Shown piece after piece: positions 54,604 to 64,000 of a DNA stretch of 64,000 nucleotides; position 1 is the stretch's first letter; each line of letters begins with the position of its first letter. The translations under genes were made by a program, and so were the position numbers. Source of the DNA: [Phialemoniopsis] sp. UDSM-2020. Taxonomy: Eukaryota; Ascomycota; Sordariomycetes; Thyridiales; Thyridiaceae. The stretch lies in contig JAEILZ010000003.1 of the NCBI GenBank assembly GCA_018873225.1, forward strand, positions 1,736,001-1,800,000. The letters are read 5' to 3'. The notes under the pieces are model-generated. The model was given only the letters and a program-made list of their open reading frames with translations, searched no databases and had not been told where the DNA came from.

Positions 54604-55660
54604 GGTGCTATAAGGTGTGCTTGCACGAGTGTGATCCTTTGCTTGCCAACTTGTGAAAACTTTCCGAGCGCCCTCACCTCGTCATGTTATAAAGGCGGAC
54701 CGCGCGCCAGCAATCTCTCGCAGGAAGCATCTCGCCGAGAATTGCAGGTGGACCGGCAATAATATTAGGGATTCTGCCGCTTCGGACCTCTCATAGTGGC
54801 CAAGTCAAAATGAGACTCTTGGATGGTACCTTGTTACATTTGGCTAAATAACGGAGGACGACCAGAAATGGAACGAGGAATCCACTGCAGCAAATACCGG
54901 TGGCTATCGAAGCAAGATAAGAAAGACTTCCCCTGTTCTAGAAGCTTTCTTTTTGAGATTATACCACTGGAAAGATGCATAGGGCTAAGAGGATAGAAAT
55001 ATCGCAGAGATGAGACTAAGATGTCTAAGGTGGGCGTTCAAAGTCCAACGCCACACACACGCAAGTATTGGTGTGCATCCACTTATCCGGGAAGCGATGC
55101 ACGACAAATTTCGCATCATATCACCCGATCTACCACTTTCCGGTGATGTGAGCTTGAAGTGGCTGCTGCGAAGCGTCGGCAGGAGTGAACCTGAGATCGG
55201 CTCTAGTTTTACGGAATGGGATAGTAAAGTCAAGTTGCCATGTGCCACACTTGGTTCATCCCAGGGATCAACGACCACTGATGATGTCCTAACCCTTCAG
55301 CCTTGCCTAGTGTTAACTGCCGAACTCGTTGTCTCGCCTAAAGCGGCGCCCCATCCAGGACACGCTCTTCGCAATACTCACACGTCCCGAGATAAGCGGC
55401 CGCTCCAATCACGACCAAGGAAAGGACTGCAAGAGAATGCCGCCCCACATCAGACAATTAAGTTCTAGATGAGATGGCCAATCCAGCTCGAGCAGACGCC
55501 TCAGATGGTTGGCCTCCAGACTGCTGTGATACCCCAGACCCGTTCGTATTTAGATGCTGTTAACCCGGTATAACCCAAGCACCATGGCATGCGTAGACCT
55601 TTCCCTCGATCTACCCTCGATTCCTAACACGTAAGGGCGTTTCGAGAAGCGTTTATCACA
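54604..55660. other. 1.1 kb divergent intergenic
   Basis: Between two genes for secreted proteins. A 152-codon plus-strand frame at 55010-55468 has no domain, signal peptide or codon bias and is not called. Confidence 0.45.
54686..54694 (-). promoter_or_regulatory. TATA box candidate of secreted-protein gene
   Basis: CTTTATAAC on the minus strand, about 85 bp before the ATG at 54603. Confidence 0.45.
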
Positions 55661-56886
55661 ATGCTCACCAAGATCATGATGCTGGGCCTCGTGGCCCAGC
55701 AGTGTGCGGCCCAGATGATCCGCTTTGGCTGTTCACAGCTCGTCATCGAGCGCCTCGATCCGCTGGTCAACCCGGGTGTCGTGGGCTCGCCGCACGTCCA
55801 CCAGATCGTAGGCGGCAACTCCTTCACGGCCAACATGGACCCGACCGCGCATGACCTTGTCAAGAACTCGACCTGCACTAGCTGCACCTTTGCCGAGGAC
55901 TTCTCCAACTACTGGACGGCGGTCATGTACTTCCGTGCCCGCAACGGCACTTACAAGCGGGTGCCCCAGTTCCCCAACGTCGGCCTCCGCGGAGACGGCG
56001 GCATCACCGTCTACTACATCCCGCCTTATGACGGTAAGACCAACGTGACGGCATTCAAGCCTGGATTCCGCATGCTTGTGGGCGATGCCGCCCTCCGGAC
56101 CGGGGAGAACCAGCAGCGGCAGCTCTGCCATCGTTGCCTAGGCGCTGGATACGACCAGGGTGGCGCCCCGTGCACATCGGCGGTAGACACCAAGGAGCTA
56201 CCGAAAGGATTCTGCATGGGAGGCATTCGCACGACCATCACATTCCCGACTTGCTGGGATGGCGTGAACACGGACAGCCCGGATCACAAAAGTCATGTTG
56301 CCTACCCCAGCCAGGGAACTTTCGAGTCCGTCGGCAACTGCCCGGCAACACACCCCGTCAAGCTGCCTCAGCTCATGTACGAAGTCATGTGGGATGTGAG
56401 TACCGTCCTCCACTTCATCAATTCCTCCCGACGACCATATGATGCTAACGCAGTGACTATCACAGACAACTCAGTTCAATGACAAGGAGCTCTGGCCTGA
56501 AGATGGCTCGCAGCCATTTGTCTGGAGCACTGGTGACAAGTAAGTTCGAGATGTTTTTCCATTCGTCGTAAAAGTGTTGTAACTATGCTGACCTGCCACT
56601 CCAAAGGGATGGCTTCACCCAACACGGAGACTACGTGTTTGGATGGAAGGGTGACTCGCTGCAACGTGCCCTCAACGCTCGTTGCAACAACGCAGTCTGT
56701 GCCGAGCTCAAGACCCAGACCTCGGAGGAGGCAATGAAGTGCACTCTGCCCCAGAGTGCAGTGGAGAACGTTGACGGATGTAAGTTGCTTGTTTCTGACT
56801 TGGAAGGACCTTAGCTGACGATAATTTTTGCAGGGCTGGAAGAGATTCCCGGAGGTGCGATGGTTGACATGCCTAGCAACAAGTAG
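55661..56886 (+). CDS. Secreted DUF1996-domain protein
   Basis: Extracellular protein of the fungal DUF1996 family; function unknown, relatives are common among secreted proteins. Exons 55661-56395, 56466-56539, 56607-56779 and 56834-56886 give 344 aa. Signal peptide [18 protein letters not shown], then the family core: [36 protein letters not shown] (His pair), [67 protein letters not shown] with conserved Cys/Asp/His, and [19 protein letters not shown]; after the introns [17 protein letters not shown]. Length is in the family range, and no wall-binding WSC domain is appended as in some relatives. Conserved His/Asp clusters hint at metal binding or catalysis, but no activity is assigned. Confidence 0.93.
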
Positions 56887-57074
56887 AAACTTCACTTGTA
56901 GTGTAGTCTTAAACATCATGCCAAGTCTACTATGGCCTTGTAACCACTGGTTGGAGCCCAGACCTTCGCGTTATTTGGTTGCACGAAGTTTTTGATTGCA
57001 CAATTATTGAATCGCCTACTACGAAAAGCGGCAATACACAGCAATGAACCGCACAATATCCATGCAAACAGGAT

Positions 57075-58594
57075 TTACTCGACAAATTCCGCTACTGCCA
57101 GAGGTGGCAGTACCTTCAACTTTGCCAAGTCTCTCAAGGTATCAAACATCGACTCATAAGAGTCCACAGTGCCATGAAAGCCCATCTTCCGAGCCTTTCT
57201 CATACTGAGGGAGAGGGCCCATCCTCCAATTATCGACGAGTCGCTCATTGCAAAGACTTGAGCCCGTCGAGCGGCGTCTTGAAAGGGGTCTACGAGAAGC
57301 CCATGTTGCTGTGAGAGATCCTTCCATGTCTGTTGCACCTCTGGATCCTCAGACCACTCGTGCAGGCTGAACGAAATCCTAGTTTCACCTTGCGGACCGT
57401 ATCTATGACACGCGTTAATATCAGATCGACGACAAGGGAACTTTACAGTGAAACGTTTACTTGCCCTCGTGGCGTGTCTTTCCATCTTGACTCTACTGTC
57501 TTGTACTTGGCCGTGGCATTCTCTGGTGGGGTCCATGATGTGCCGTACCACTGGCCTAGATAAGGCCAAAGCCGGCCCCAAGTGAAAGGAAGGCCATCTT
57601 GAGCGTTGAACGCCTCATTGCCGGCCTTGGGGTTCAGTACGGCCCACTCTTCGAGGTATGCGTTCATGATAGCGGTGCTCTGACAGAACTCTCGGTCCCA
57701 TGCGATGTAGTCGCCGGGAAATTGAACAGGTCTCCCTAATTTAGCTTGCACCGCAGCATAGACGCCAATGCCGACCATGTGGTTGAGAAAGTTGTCTCGC
57801 ACAGCACCGATGATGTATGAGGGCCGGACCACGTTCCACTGAGCGCCGGTCTCTGAGCAGAACTTGGCTAGATGATCTTCTTGGGGATAGTAGAAGTTGT
57901 TCTCAAGTAGAATCCTCGGATCGCTTTCGAATGAGGGGTTGGTAGCTGGGCCGATGTGAAAGCCGTAGTGCTTAGCTCCAGTTTGCAGCAAGAATCGTTT
58001 AGGGATCAAGTTTGACAATCTAAGTGCTCCGAGAAAGTTGGAAACGAGTTCACCTGTCGCAAAACAGTCAGTGATCTGTTCTTTCGACGCTCCGCCACTC
58101 GATGGCCACACATACCGTTCACTCTTGCCAGCTCATCCGCCTCTGACCACATTCCCAGCACACCTCCTTTTTGGGCAGGCTGCATGTAGGAAAAGAAGAA
58201 TACATGATCACTATATAAGTCAATAGTCAGTTTTGAGGCCCACTCCACTTCAAGAAGAACAGGACGGCAAAGCTTACACTTTCTTGACTGTAGCTGACAA
58301 CGTCTTTGCTAGCGTTTCCGGGCCAGCTAAGAAATCGGCTTCAACATGCTCGATGCGATTTGCGCCCTCGCCCAGCTCCTTGTAGAAGTAGTCCGGAGGA
58401 GGCCGTCTTGAGAGAGTGTAGATCTTCGACCATCGCTCAGGGGCGGCGCAAAGAACTTTCAGCATGTGATAGCCTGAGATCCCTGTTGCGCCAGTCACAA
58501 CTGCAGTAAGGTTTTGATGAGAGGCATCATTGGCATACACGGGCAAGCCGTGGAAGATGCCGTTGGATTGAACTTGCTGTGTGTTTCCGGTCAT
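57075..58594 (-). CDS. PRISE-type SDR (progesterone 5-beta-reductase/iridoid-synthase-like)
   Basis: NADPH-dependent 1,4-reductase of enones in the PRISE branch of extended SDRs; fungal relatives act in secondary metabolism or detoxification. Exons 58594-58278, 58210-58116, 58053-57465 and 57402-57075 give 442 aa. Cofactor motif TGATGISGYHML; IYTLSRRPP; HVFFFSYM; the catalytic pair can be seen as Lys165 in LLQTGAKHYG and the Tyr of NNFYYPQEDHL (192/193); then WNVVRPSYIIGAV and an EEWAV...NEAFNAQDGLPFTWGRLWP block. The last intron must begin with GC: ending the exon at 57465 before gcaagt restores RGYGPQGETRISFSLHEW. The gtaaac four bases on leaves the following exon out of frame. ATG at 58594 is the first in frame. 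Next to an aldehyde dehydrogenase and a transporter on the same strand. Confidence 0.9.
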
Positions 58595-59266
58595 GATTCT
58601 CAAGGCGATGAGTCAGAAGCCATTGCAGATTCACAGTTTCGCTAGTACAGAGGTTGGGTAAGGTCATATATCCGCCGGACTGTGCCGGAGTGCGACCACA
58701 CTCTCGGTGGGAGTTGTGTAGCACCGGACTCCCGTGACGGAGAACCAGGTAGACTAAAATTCACTAGTGGTCATCAGGTGGGATCTCATAGGAGAAGTCG
58801 GCGGCGGATTGTTCAGACCGACATGGAGTTTTGTGGGGAAGCTTGGGGTTCAAGTGAATCTCTCCACGCTGCCCCAGCTTACCCCTCTCTGTGCCGCGCA
58901 ATGAGTCCCCACCGACCAGTGGAGGGAGGTCCTTCGCCCCGGATGGATGGCCGACCGGTGATATGATGGAACCTCTAAAGCAAGACCTGGGCAGAAGCGC
59001 TCTTGTTCACGTGTGCGCCTCGACATAATGAGCGACCAAATTCACTACCTAGTGCAATGTATGCTGAAGCGGGCATGGTGGTCTTGATAGAAGGAGAAAG
59101 TACAGTCATTACTAGATATGTCTAATAAATGCCAAGTCAGGAACGTAACAAGAACCCTTCGCGAAATCTCTCCAACTACTAGGAAGTTGAGGCTCAATTT
59201 TACTCCGCCTTCATACTATGGAGGGGTTAGACACGGTTTGTTAGGGAGTGAATCGTGCATCTCGAC
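58595..59266. other. Intergenic, no gene
   Basis: Promoter of the reductase; several CCGGA strings near 58675-58730 but no clear dyad. No gene supported. Confidence 0.4.
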
Positions 59267-60848
59267 TTACTTGATCAATACAGTCTTGGGCTCCGTGTAA
59301 GCCCGGAGAACCTCTGAGCCGAACTCTCGCCCCAGTCCTGACTGTTTCTTACCTCCAAAAGGAGCCACGACATTCATCTGGGGACTCGATTTAGCAAACG
59401 CGTGGACTTGGTGAAAGGGGGGAGGCCACAGGTTCACATACCACACTGACACAGTTGACACCAACAACGCCTGCATCCAGCTTGCCGGATACTCTTAGTG
59501 CCCTCGTCACATCTTTTGTGAATACACCAGCCATCAGACCGTACTCCGTGTCGTTGGCCTTCTTAATGACTTCTTGTTCCGTCTCGAAGGGAATGATGAC
59601 CGAGACAGGCCCAAACACCTCATCGTGCAAGATCTGTGCATCGGCGCGCGGATTGACAAAGACTGTCGGTTCAATAAAGTAACCATCCTTACCGAGCGTT
59701 CCGCCGCCAGTGGCTAGAGTGGCTTCGCCTTTGCCACGCTCAATCATCTTCTGCACTCTTTCAAAGGCCAATTTGTCCACGAGCGGCCCGTACGCGGTTT
59801 CCTCTTGCGACGGGTCGCCCATCTTCTCAGCAGCCGCCTTCATCCTCTGAACGTATCCCTCAGTGAACTTGTCGATGATGGACTTTTGCACGTAGACACG
59901 TGAAGCCGCAACGCAGACCTGTCCGGACCGAGCCATGATGGCGTTGACCGTCCAAGTCAAGGCGTTCTCGAGATTAGCATCTTCAAACACGACTGCCGGG
60001 CTCTTCCCACCCAACTCAAGCGTCACACGCTTCAGGTTGCTCTGCGCGGCCGCAATCTGGATCTTCTTCCCGGTCGGGACACTCCCCGTGAAGCTGATCT
60101 TGCGAATACGCATGTGGCTCGCGAGAAGTGCACCAGTGCTCCCCGGACCGGTGATTACCTGCACGACGCCCTTGGGGATGCCTGCCAACTCGAATAGAGG
60201 GCCGATAGCAAGGCTGCCTAACGGGGTCTTCTCAGACGGCTTGACGATGATTGTGTTGCCGGTGGCAAGGGCTGGGCCGACTTTGAAAAACATTGTCGCA
60301 ATTGGGGCATTGAACGGACATACCGCTGCGCAAACCCTGTTAAGTTGACAAGATTAGCATAGGGAACAACTGCAGATGTTCATGCTGACTTGCCCCAGCG
60401 GCTCATTCCGAACAAGCTTGACAAAGCCATCATCGTCTGGGATGTACTGGCCGGTCTGTTTATCTGCCCAGCCAGCGAAATATCTCAGCCCATTGACAAT
60501 GTACGCCTTCTCCCGAGTCGGGATCAATGACACTGGGTTGCCACTGCTGAGTGAGTCTAGCTTGAGGATGTCCTCCAAGTGCTCTTCCAGGAGGTTGGCA
60601 AGCTTGTTCAGGCACTGCGAGCGCTGAGCATTGCTGAATTCACTCCATTCTCCGTAGAAGGCTGTCTCGGCAGCGTCGACAGCGGCATCCACATCCTTCG
60701 CCGTGGCTACAGGCAATTGCTCTGATATGGTGGCGCCGTCTTTCGGATTGACGACACTGAATACTTCACTGCTGCCGGCATCGACATATCCGCCATTGAT
60801 GTAGAGCTTGGTCAGCTCCGACGGTGTCGGAACGGTGAAGGAACCCAT
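59267..60848 (-). CDS. NAD(P)-dependent aldehyde dehydrogenase
   Basis: Oxidises an aldehyde to the acid. Exons 60848-60394, 60336-59442 and 59377-59267 give 486 aa, the standard length. Active-site parts: the Asn of CPFNAPIA, the cofactor stretch [21 protein letters not shown], the general base in [10 protein letters not shown], and the nucleophile Cys293 in [11 protein letters not shown]; later EEVFGP-like [14 protein letters not shown] and [15 protein letters not shown]. The first intron requires a GC donor: ending the exon at 60394 before gcaagt gives [16 protein letters not shown] in frame, whereas gtcagc three bases later does not. Position between a PRISE reductase and a sugar transporter, all on the minus strand, suggests a shared detoxification or catabolic role; the substrate is open. 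Confidence 0.95.
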
Positions 60849-61506
60849 GCTTATTGGAGGGCGACGGACGTGGACTGCTAGTATCGCTGTTAGTGGTAAA
60901 GCTCGAGGGATCTCGTCTGGACAACACGTCGTTTCTCCAAGTTCGTAGCTGGAGCAACTTCGACAGTGTCTAGGGTGACACCCCAGCACTTAACGTCCCA
61001 TCCCCCTCTCTGGGCCAAGTCGGGTTTCACAGAATGCGGGGGATGGTCGGTCGGATTGGGTGCCGCCAGGGTTGGTCCACTTTCGGGCGGTGGTCCCCGA
61101 TGCGTGCCGATCGGTGGCACAGAGCTCGGCGTGAACTGGCCATCTCAATCCACGTCATACTGCACAGGAAATGCGTCGAACGGCACAAGTCTAGGCGCGG
61201 CACACTGACTGCCAACACCTTGCTTCCCGTTAGCATTGCGATTTCGGGGCCTGGACCCCTGGACATGGATGTAAGTGATATCTCTGAACGAGCACACTGA
61301 CCATAGCATTGGGTATCAGTGAGGTTAACGACTTTTGACCACGCTGCCCAAATTATCATAGACTGAAGGATTCATTCATGCATAGACAGTGGGATAATCC
61401 TGGTTCCTCATTTCTAAATCGACATATATCCATAAGGAAGCATGGCAGACTCGGAAAGCATATGTTGATCATATACTGTTGCGTTGGTTCGACTACTTGC
61501 GCTCAC
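60849..61506. other. Intergenic, no gene
   Basis: Aldehyde dehydrogenase promoter and 3' flank of the transporter; nothing coding. Confidence 0.5.
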
Positions 61507-63532
61507 CTAGACAGCGGTGCCAGTCCCAATCTCAATGTTGCCGCTCGATCCTGATCCGCCCTCTTGCCGTTTGCTCTCTAGATGAGCCGTCGATGCACCT
61601 CCTGCCTCTTTCTCGGTATAAATACGCTCATCTAGCTTGGCCCTCTGCTCATCCGTAAGTCCTGTGATGTACACTGCGACCTCATCACCGAACTTCTCCC
61701 CAATCTCCTCCAGCGTCAGACCAGTCGTCTCCGGGAACAGGTACCAGATGATCGGGATATTGATGGCAGTGAGAATGATGAAAAGCAAGTAGTACTTCCA
61801 TCCCACCTGTGCGAACGCTGTCGGTGCAGCTTCCAGATACACGACCACGGTCAGGAACAGGATGGCGACGCCGAAGCCCAGGCCTCTTGCGCGAATGTGA
61901 GTCGGGAAGATCTCGGCACAGAAGACATAACTTGTTGCGTCCAGGCAACATCCGTAGCTATAATATCAAGCACGTTAGCACTCAAGCAGAGTAGATAAAA
62001 GAGTTTCAGGAGATCGAACGTACAATCCGACAAAGAGAAACATGAAGAACACTCCGGCGCGGAGTCCAGCAGCATTGTCCGTGCCGGTGTATTCTGCCGT
62101 CATCGCCGCTAAGCAGCAGGTGCTCACCAAACAGCCGGTCATGCCAACGACTAGCATTGTTACTCTCATTAGTAAACGGCAGTCTAGTTACCCTTATGAT
62201 GGCAGGCACTTACTCAGCAACATCCGTCTACCGACGTGGTCGATCAAGACAGAGTTGATATAGTTGCCGCACGCCGCAACGGTAACGTAGCAAGCAGCGA
62301 GGATCAGTGAGATAGTGGTGCTAAACCCAAGACCTTGATAAAGCAGAACACTGTAGTCTGTCGACATGTTAGATGATTAACCCACAGACTAACGCAATAA
62401 AGGTTTCAACATACTGTAGATCACCAGAATTCCAGTAGACTCAGTCCCAAACATCGTCATGAAAGCACACAGCATTCGCTTGCGGTAGGAGGGCTTGGAG
62501 AAAAGTGTAAAGACCGACTCGTGTGCCGCGATGACCCGGTCTCGCTGTACTTGCATCGTCATCTGGTAGAATTCTTCTTTGGCAAACGCTGTGGCATCTG
62601 AGTTGTCTTCAATGCCGCTAGAGTGAAGTCGGAGCACTGTCCGCCAGGCTTCGTCGTTACGGTCCTTCATAAGCACTGCATTCTCTGTTAGAGAGGTCTT
62701 CAGATTCTGCTTGGACCAGAGACTTACGCCAACGAGGTGATTCGGGTAAGAACGGAGTGAGAATGAGCATAATGAGCGGCCATAACGACTGGATACTGAG
62801 TGGGAATCGCCACTGGAAAGCATGGTTTGTCGAAAAGTAGCAGGCGACGCCAATCCAAGCTGCAATTGCGTATCCTGTAACTACAACGACACCTGCAAGT
62901 CCCTGTCAGCCTCAATCTCGTCTTATTCGGCATGCCAACTTACCATGCTGTGACACAAGAAACCCGCGGCTCGCAGGTGGCGCAATCTCTGACTGGAACA
63001 GAGGTACAAGCACAATCAGGATACCTAACAGACAACTTAGCAACACGTTGCACTAGAGACTGGCACAGCTGACTTACCGACGGAGAAACCACCTAGGATG
63101 CGACCGATAAGGAACATGGCGATATGTGCAGCACCGCCTTGTAGTGCGCCTCCGAGGATGGCGATTGGGGTAGCAATCATGAGAGAAGCCTTGCGCCCGA
63201 ACCTATCGCAAGCCCAAGCGATGAATATGGCCCCCAAGAAACCGCCCACGCCGAAACAAGCATTCATCGCTCCGATGATACGATTGGTATACGCATATCG
63301 CTCTGCCTCAGTCTTGTCCTGGGTCAGGTCAAAGTAATCGAACCAGCTCTGTTGACCGAGGGTGGTGGATGTGACACTAAAAGCATATCCGTAGGTCAGG
63401 CTGCCTAGACAGAGTGCAAGGATGATCTGTTCATGGGAACTTAGCTCGTGGGTCTAAATGCATAAGGAGTTGCTTATGGTGACCTACCGAAAGATTGAAG
63501 GCGGTGATTGTCTGCGCCCCTTTTCCTGCCAT
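61507..63532 (-). CDS. MFS sugar transporter (sugar porter family), eight exons
   Basis: Proton-coupled importer of a sugar or related compound at the plasma membrane. Exons 63532-63488, 63426-63078, 63024-62944, 62892-62728, 62675-62415, 62357-62214, 62162-62024 and 61957-61507 join in phase to 544 aa. Family marks: GSLTYGYAFSVTSTTLGQQ in helix 1, DRFGRKASL, IGRILGGFSVGILIVLVPLFQSEIAP-PASRG, PESPRW followed by LLMKDRNDEAW, IDHVGRRMLL, TSYVFCAEIFPTHIRARGLG, and PETTGLTLEEIGEKFGDE. For exon 5 the acceptor aatgcag was preferred to taacag because it restores SPRWLLMKDRND without a three-residue insert. For exon 7 gagag is close to its ctaat branch site, so that junction is the least certain. Transporter for the neighbouring reductase/dehydrogenase pair is a guess. 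Confidence 0.92.
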
Positions 63533-64000
63533 GGTGGCGGCTTCAAGGAGGATATAATTGGAGTTGATCAAAGTTGTGGGATAGGAATGTGAGTGACGGC
63601 TGGTATCTAGGATAGAAAGGTCTCCTATCAGTTTCCATCTTGGATCCAAATACTCGCGGATGCGTGTGCCCTGGCTGTAAGTTATATAGACAGTAGGCCA
63701 GCAAACAACACATAGATCTCTAGGGTACTCCGAAGAATCAAGGGCTCGGCATCGAACAGCCGACGACCAGGTTATCCCATCTTGTCGTCCGGTTGATCAA
63801 CACAAACTAGGGTAGTTTGTGGCGTCACTCGCACACGGGCATTACCCCGAGAGTCTGGGGCACCCATGGGTCTGGGACCTACCCCAGTATCGTACCCCGT
63901 CTTAGCTCAAAATCCTCCCCCGCATTGGAAGAGGAGTGTCTAATGATGTACGAACGAACCGGAAGCATGCATCGGTCTTCTGATGGTCACCTTTCCTGTA
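63533..64000. promoter_or_regulatory. Promoter region of MFS sugar transporter
   Basis: TATATAA on the minus strand at 63682-63688, 150 bp before the ATG. Three matches to the carbon-repressor consensus SYGGRG cluster at 63855-63860 (CTGGGG), 63882-63887 (CTGGGG on the minus strand) and 63918-63923 (GCGGGG on the minus strand). CreA-type repression of a sugar transporter would fit. Confidence 0.4.

Noticed and set aside
55010..55468. 152-codon plus-strand frame between the secreted-protein genes
   Set aside because: No domain, signal or codon bias; sits in the promoter of two divergent genes.

Overview
The window reads as nuclear DNA of a filamentous ascomycete (Pezizomycotina, most likely Sordariomycetes). 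Genes carry short 50-85 bp introns with GT/GC-AG ends. There is a Zn2Cys6 regulator, a PalA/Rim20 pH-signalling gene, a flotillin, a HET-domain relic and many MFS transporters. No tRNA, rRNA, transposon or CRISPR array was recognised. Exon boundaries below were worked out by hand from splice sites and reading-frame continuity.

Left part (1-6.8 kb): a PMCA-type Ca2+-ATPase, a small three-exon membrane-protein gene, and a decayed aldo-keto reductase. Then comes the most interesting block (6.8-19.6 kb), which looks like a catabolic gene cluster: an MFS sugar transporter with an in-frame TGA, a DUF1907 zinc protein, a short-chain dehydrogenase, an anion:cation-symporter-type MFS protein, an RpiB-family sugar-phosphate isomerase, a Zn2Cys6 transcription factor and a dihydroxyacetone-kinase-family kinase. 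Dehydrogenase plus DhaK-type kinase plus RpiB-type isomerase is the logic of bacterial tetritol (threitol/erythritol) catabolism: polyol to ketose, ketose phosphate, then aldose phosphate. The intergenic regions of the block carry inverted CGG-N8-CCG sites. Two of these, in different divergent promoters, share a nearly identical 15-base sequence, which suggests a local regulon.

Middle part (19.9-42.7 kb) is mostly housekeeping: a fringe-like GT31 glycosyltransferase, a SYLF-domain (Ysc84-like) protein, a tandem pair of F-box-like paralogs flanking a dead HET-domain gene, a flotillin, the U3 snoRNP protein Rrp9, an uncharacterised Ser/Pro-rich protein, and PalA.

Right part (43-64 kb) is accessory: two divergent orphan genes, a 2.8 kb gene-poor stretch, a cytochrome P450, a nuclear-looking orphan, two secreted proteins (one DUF1996), and a contiguous set on the minus strand of PRISE-type enone reductase, aldehyde dehydrogenase and MFS sugar transporter. 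The reductase and the dehydrogenase each need a GC-AG intron to keep their frame.
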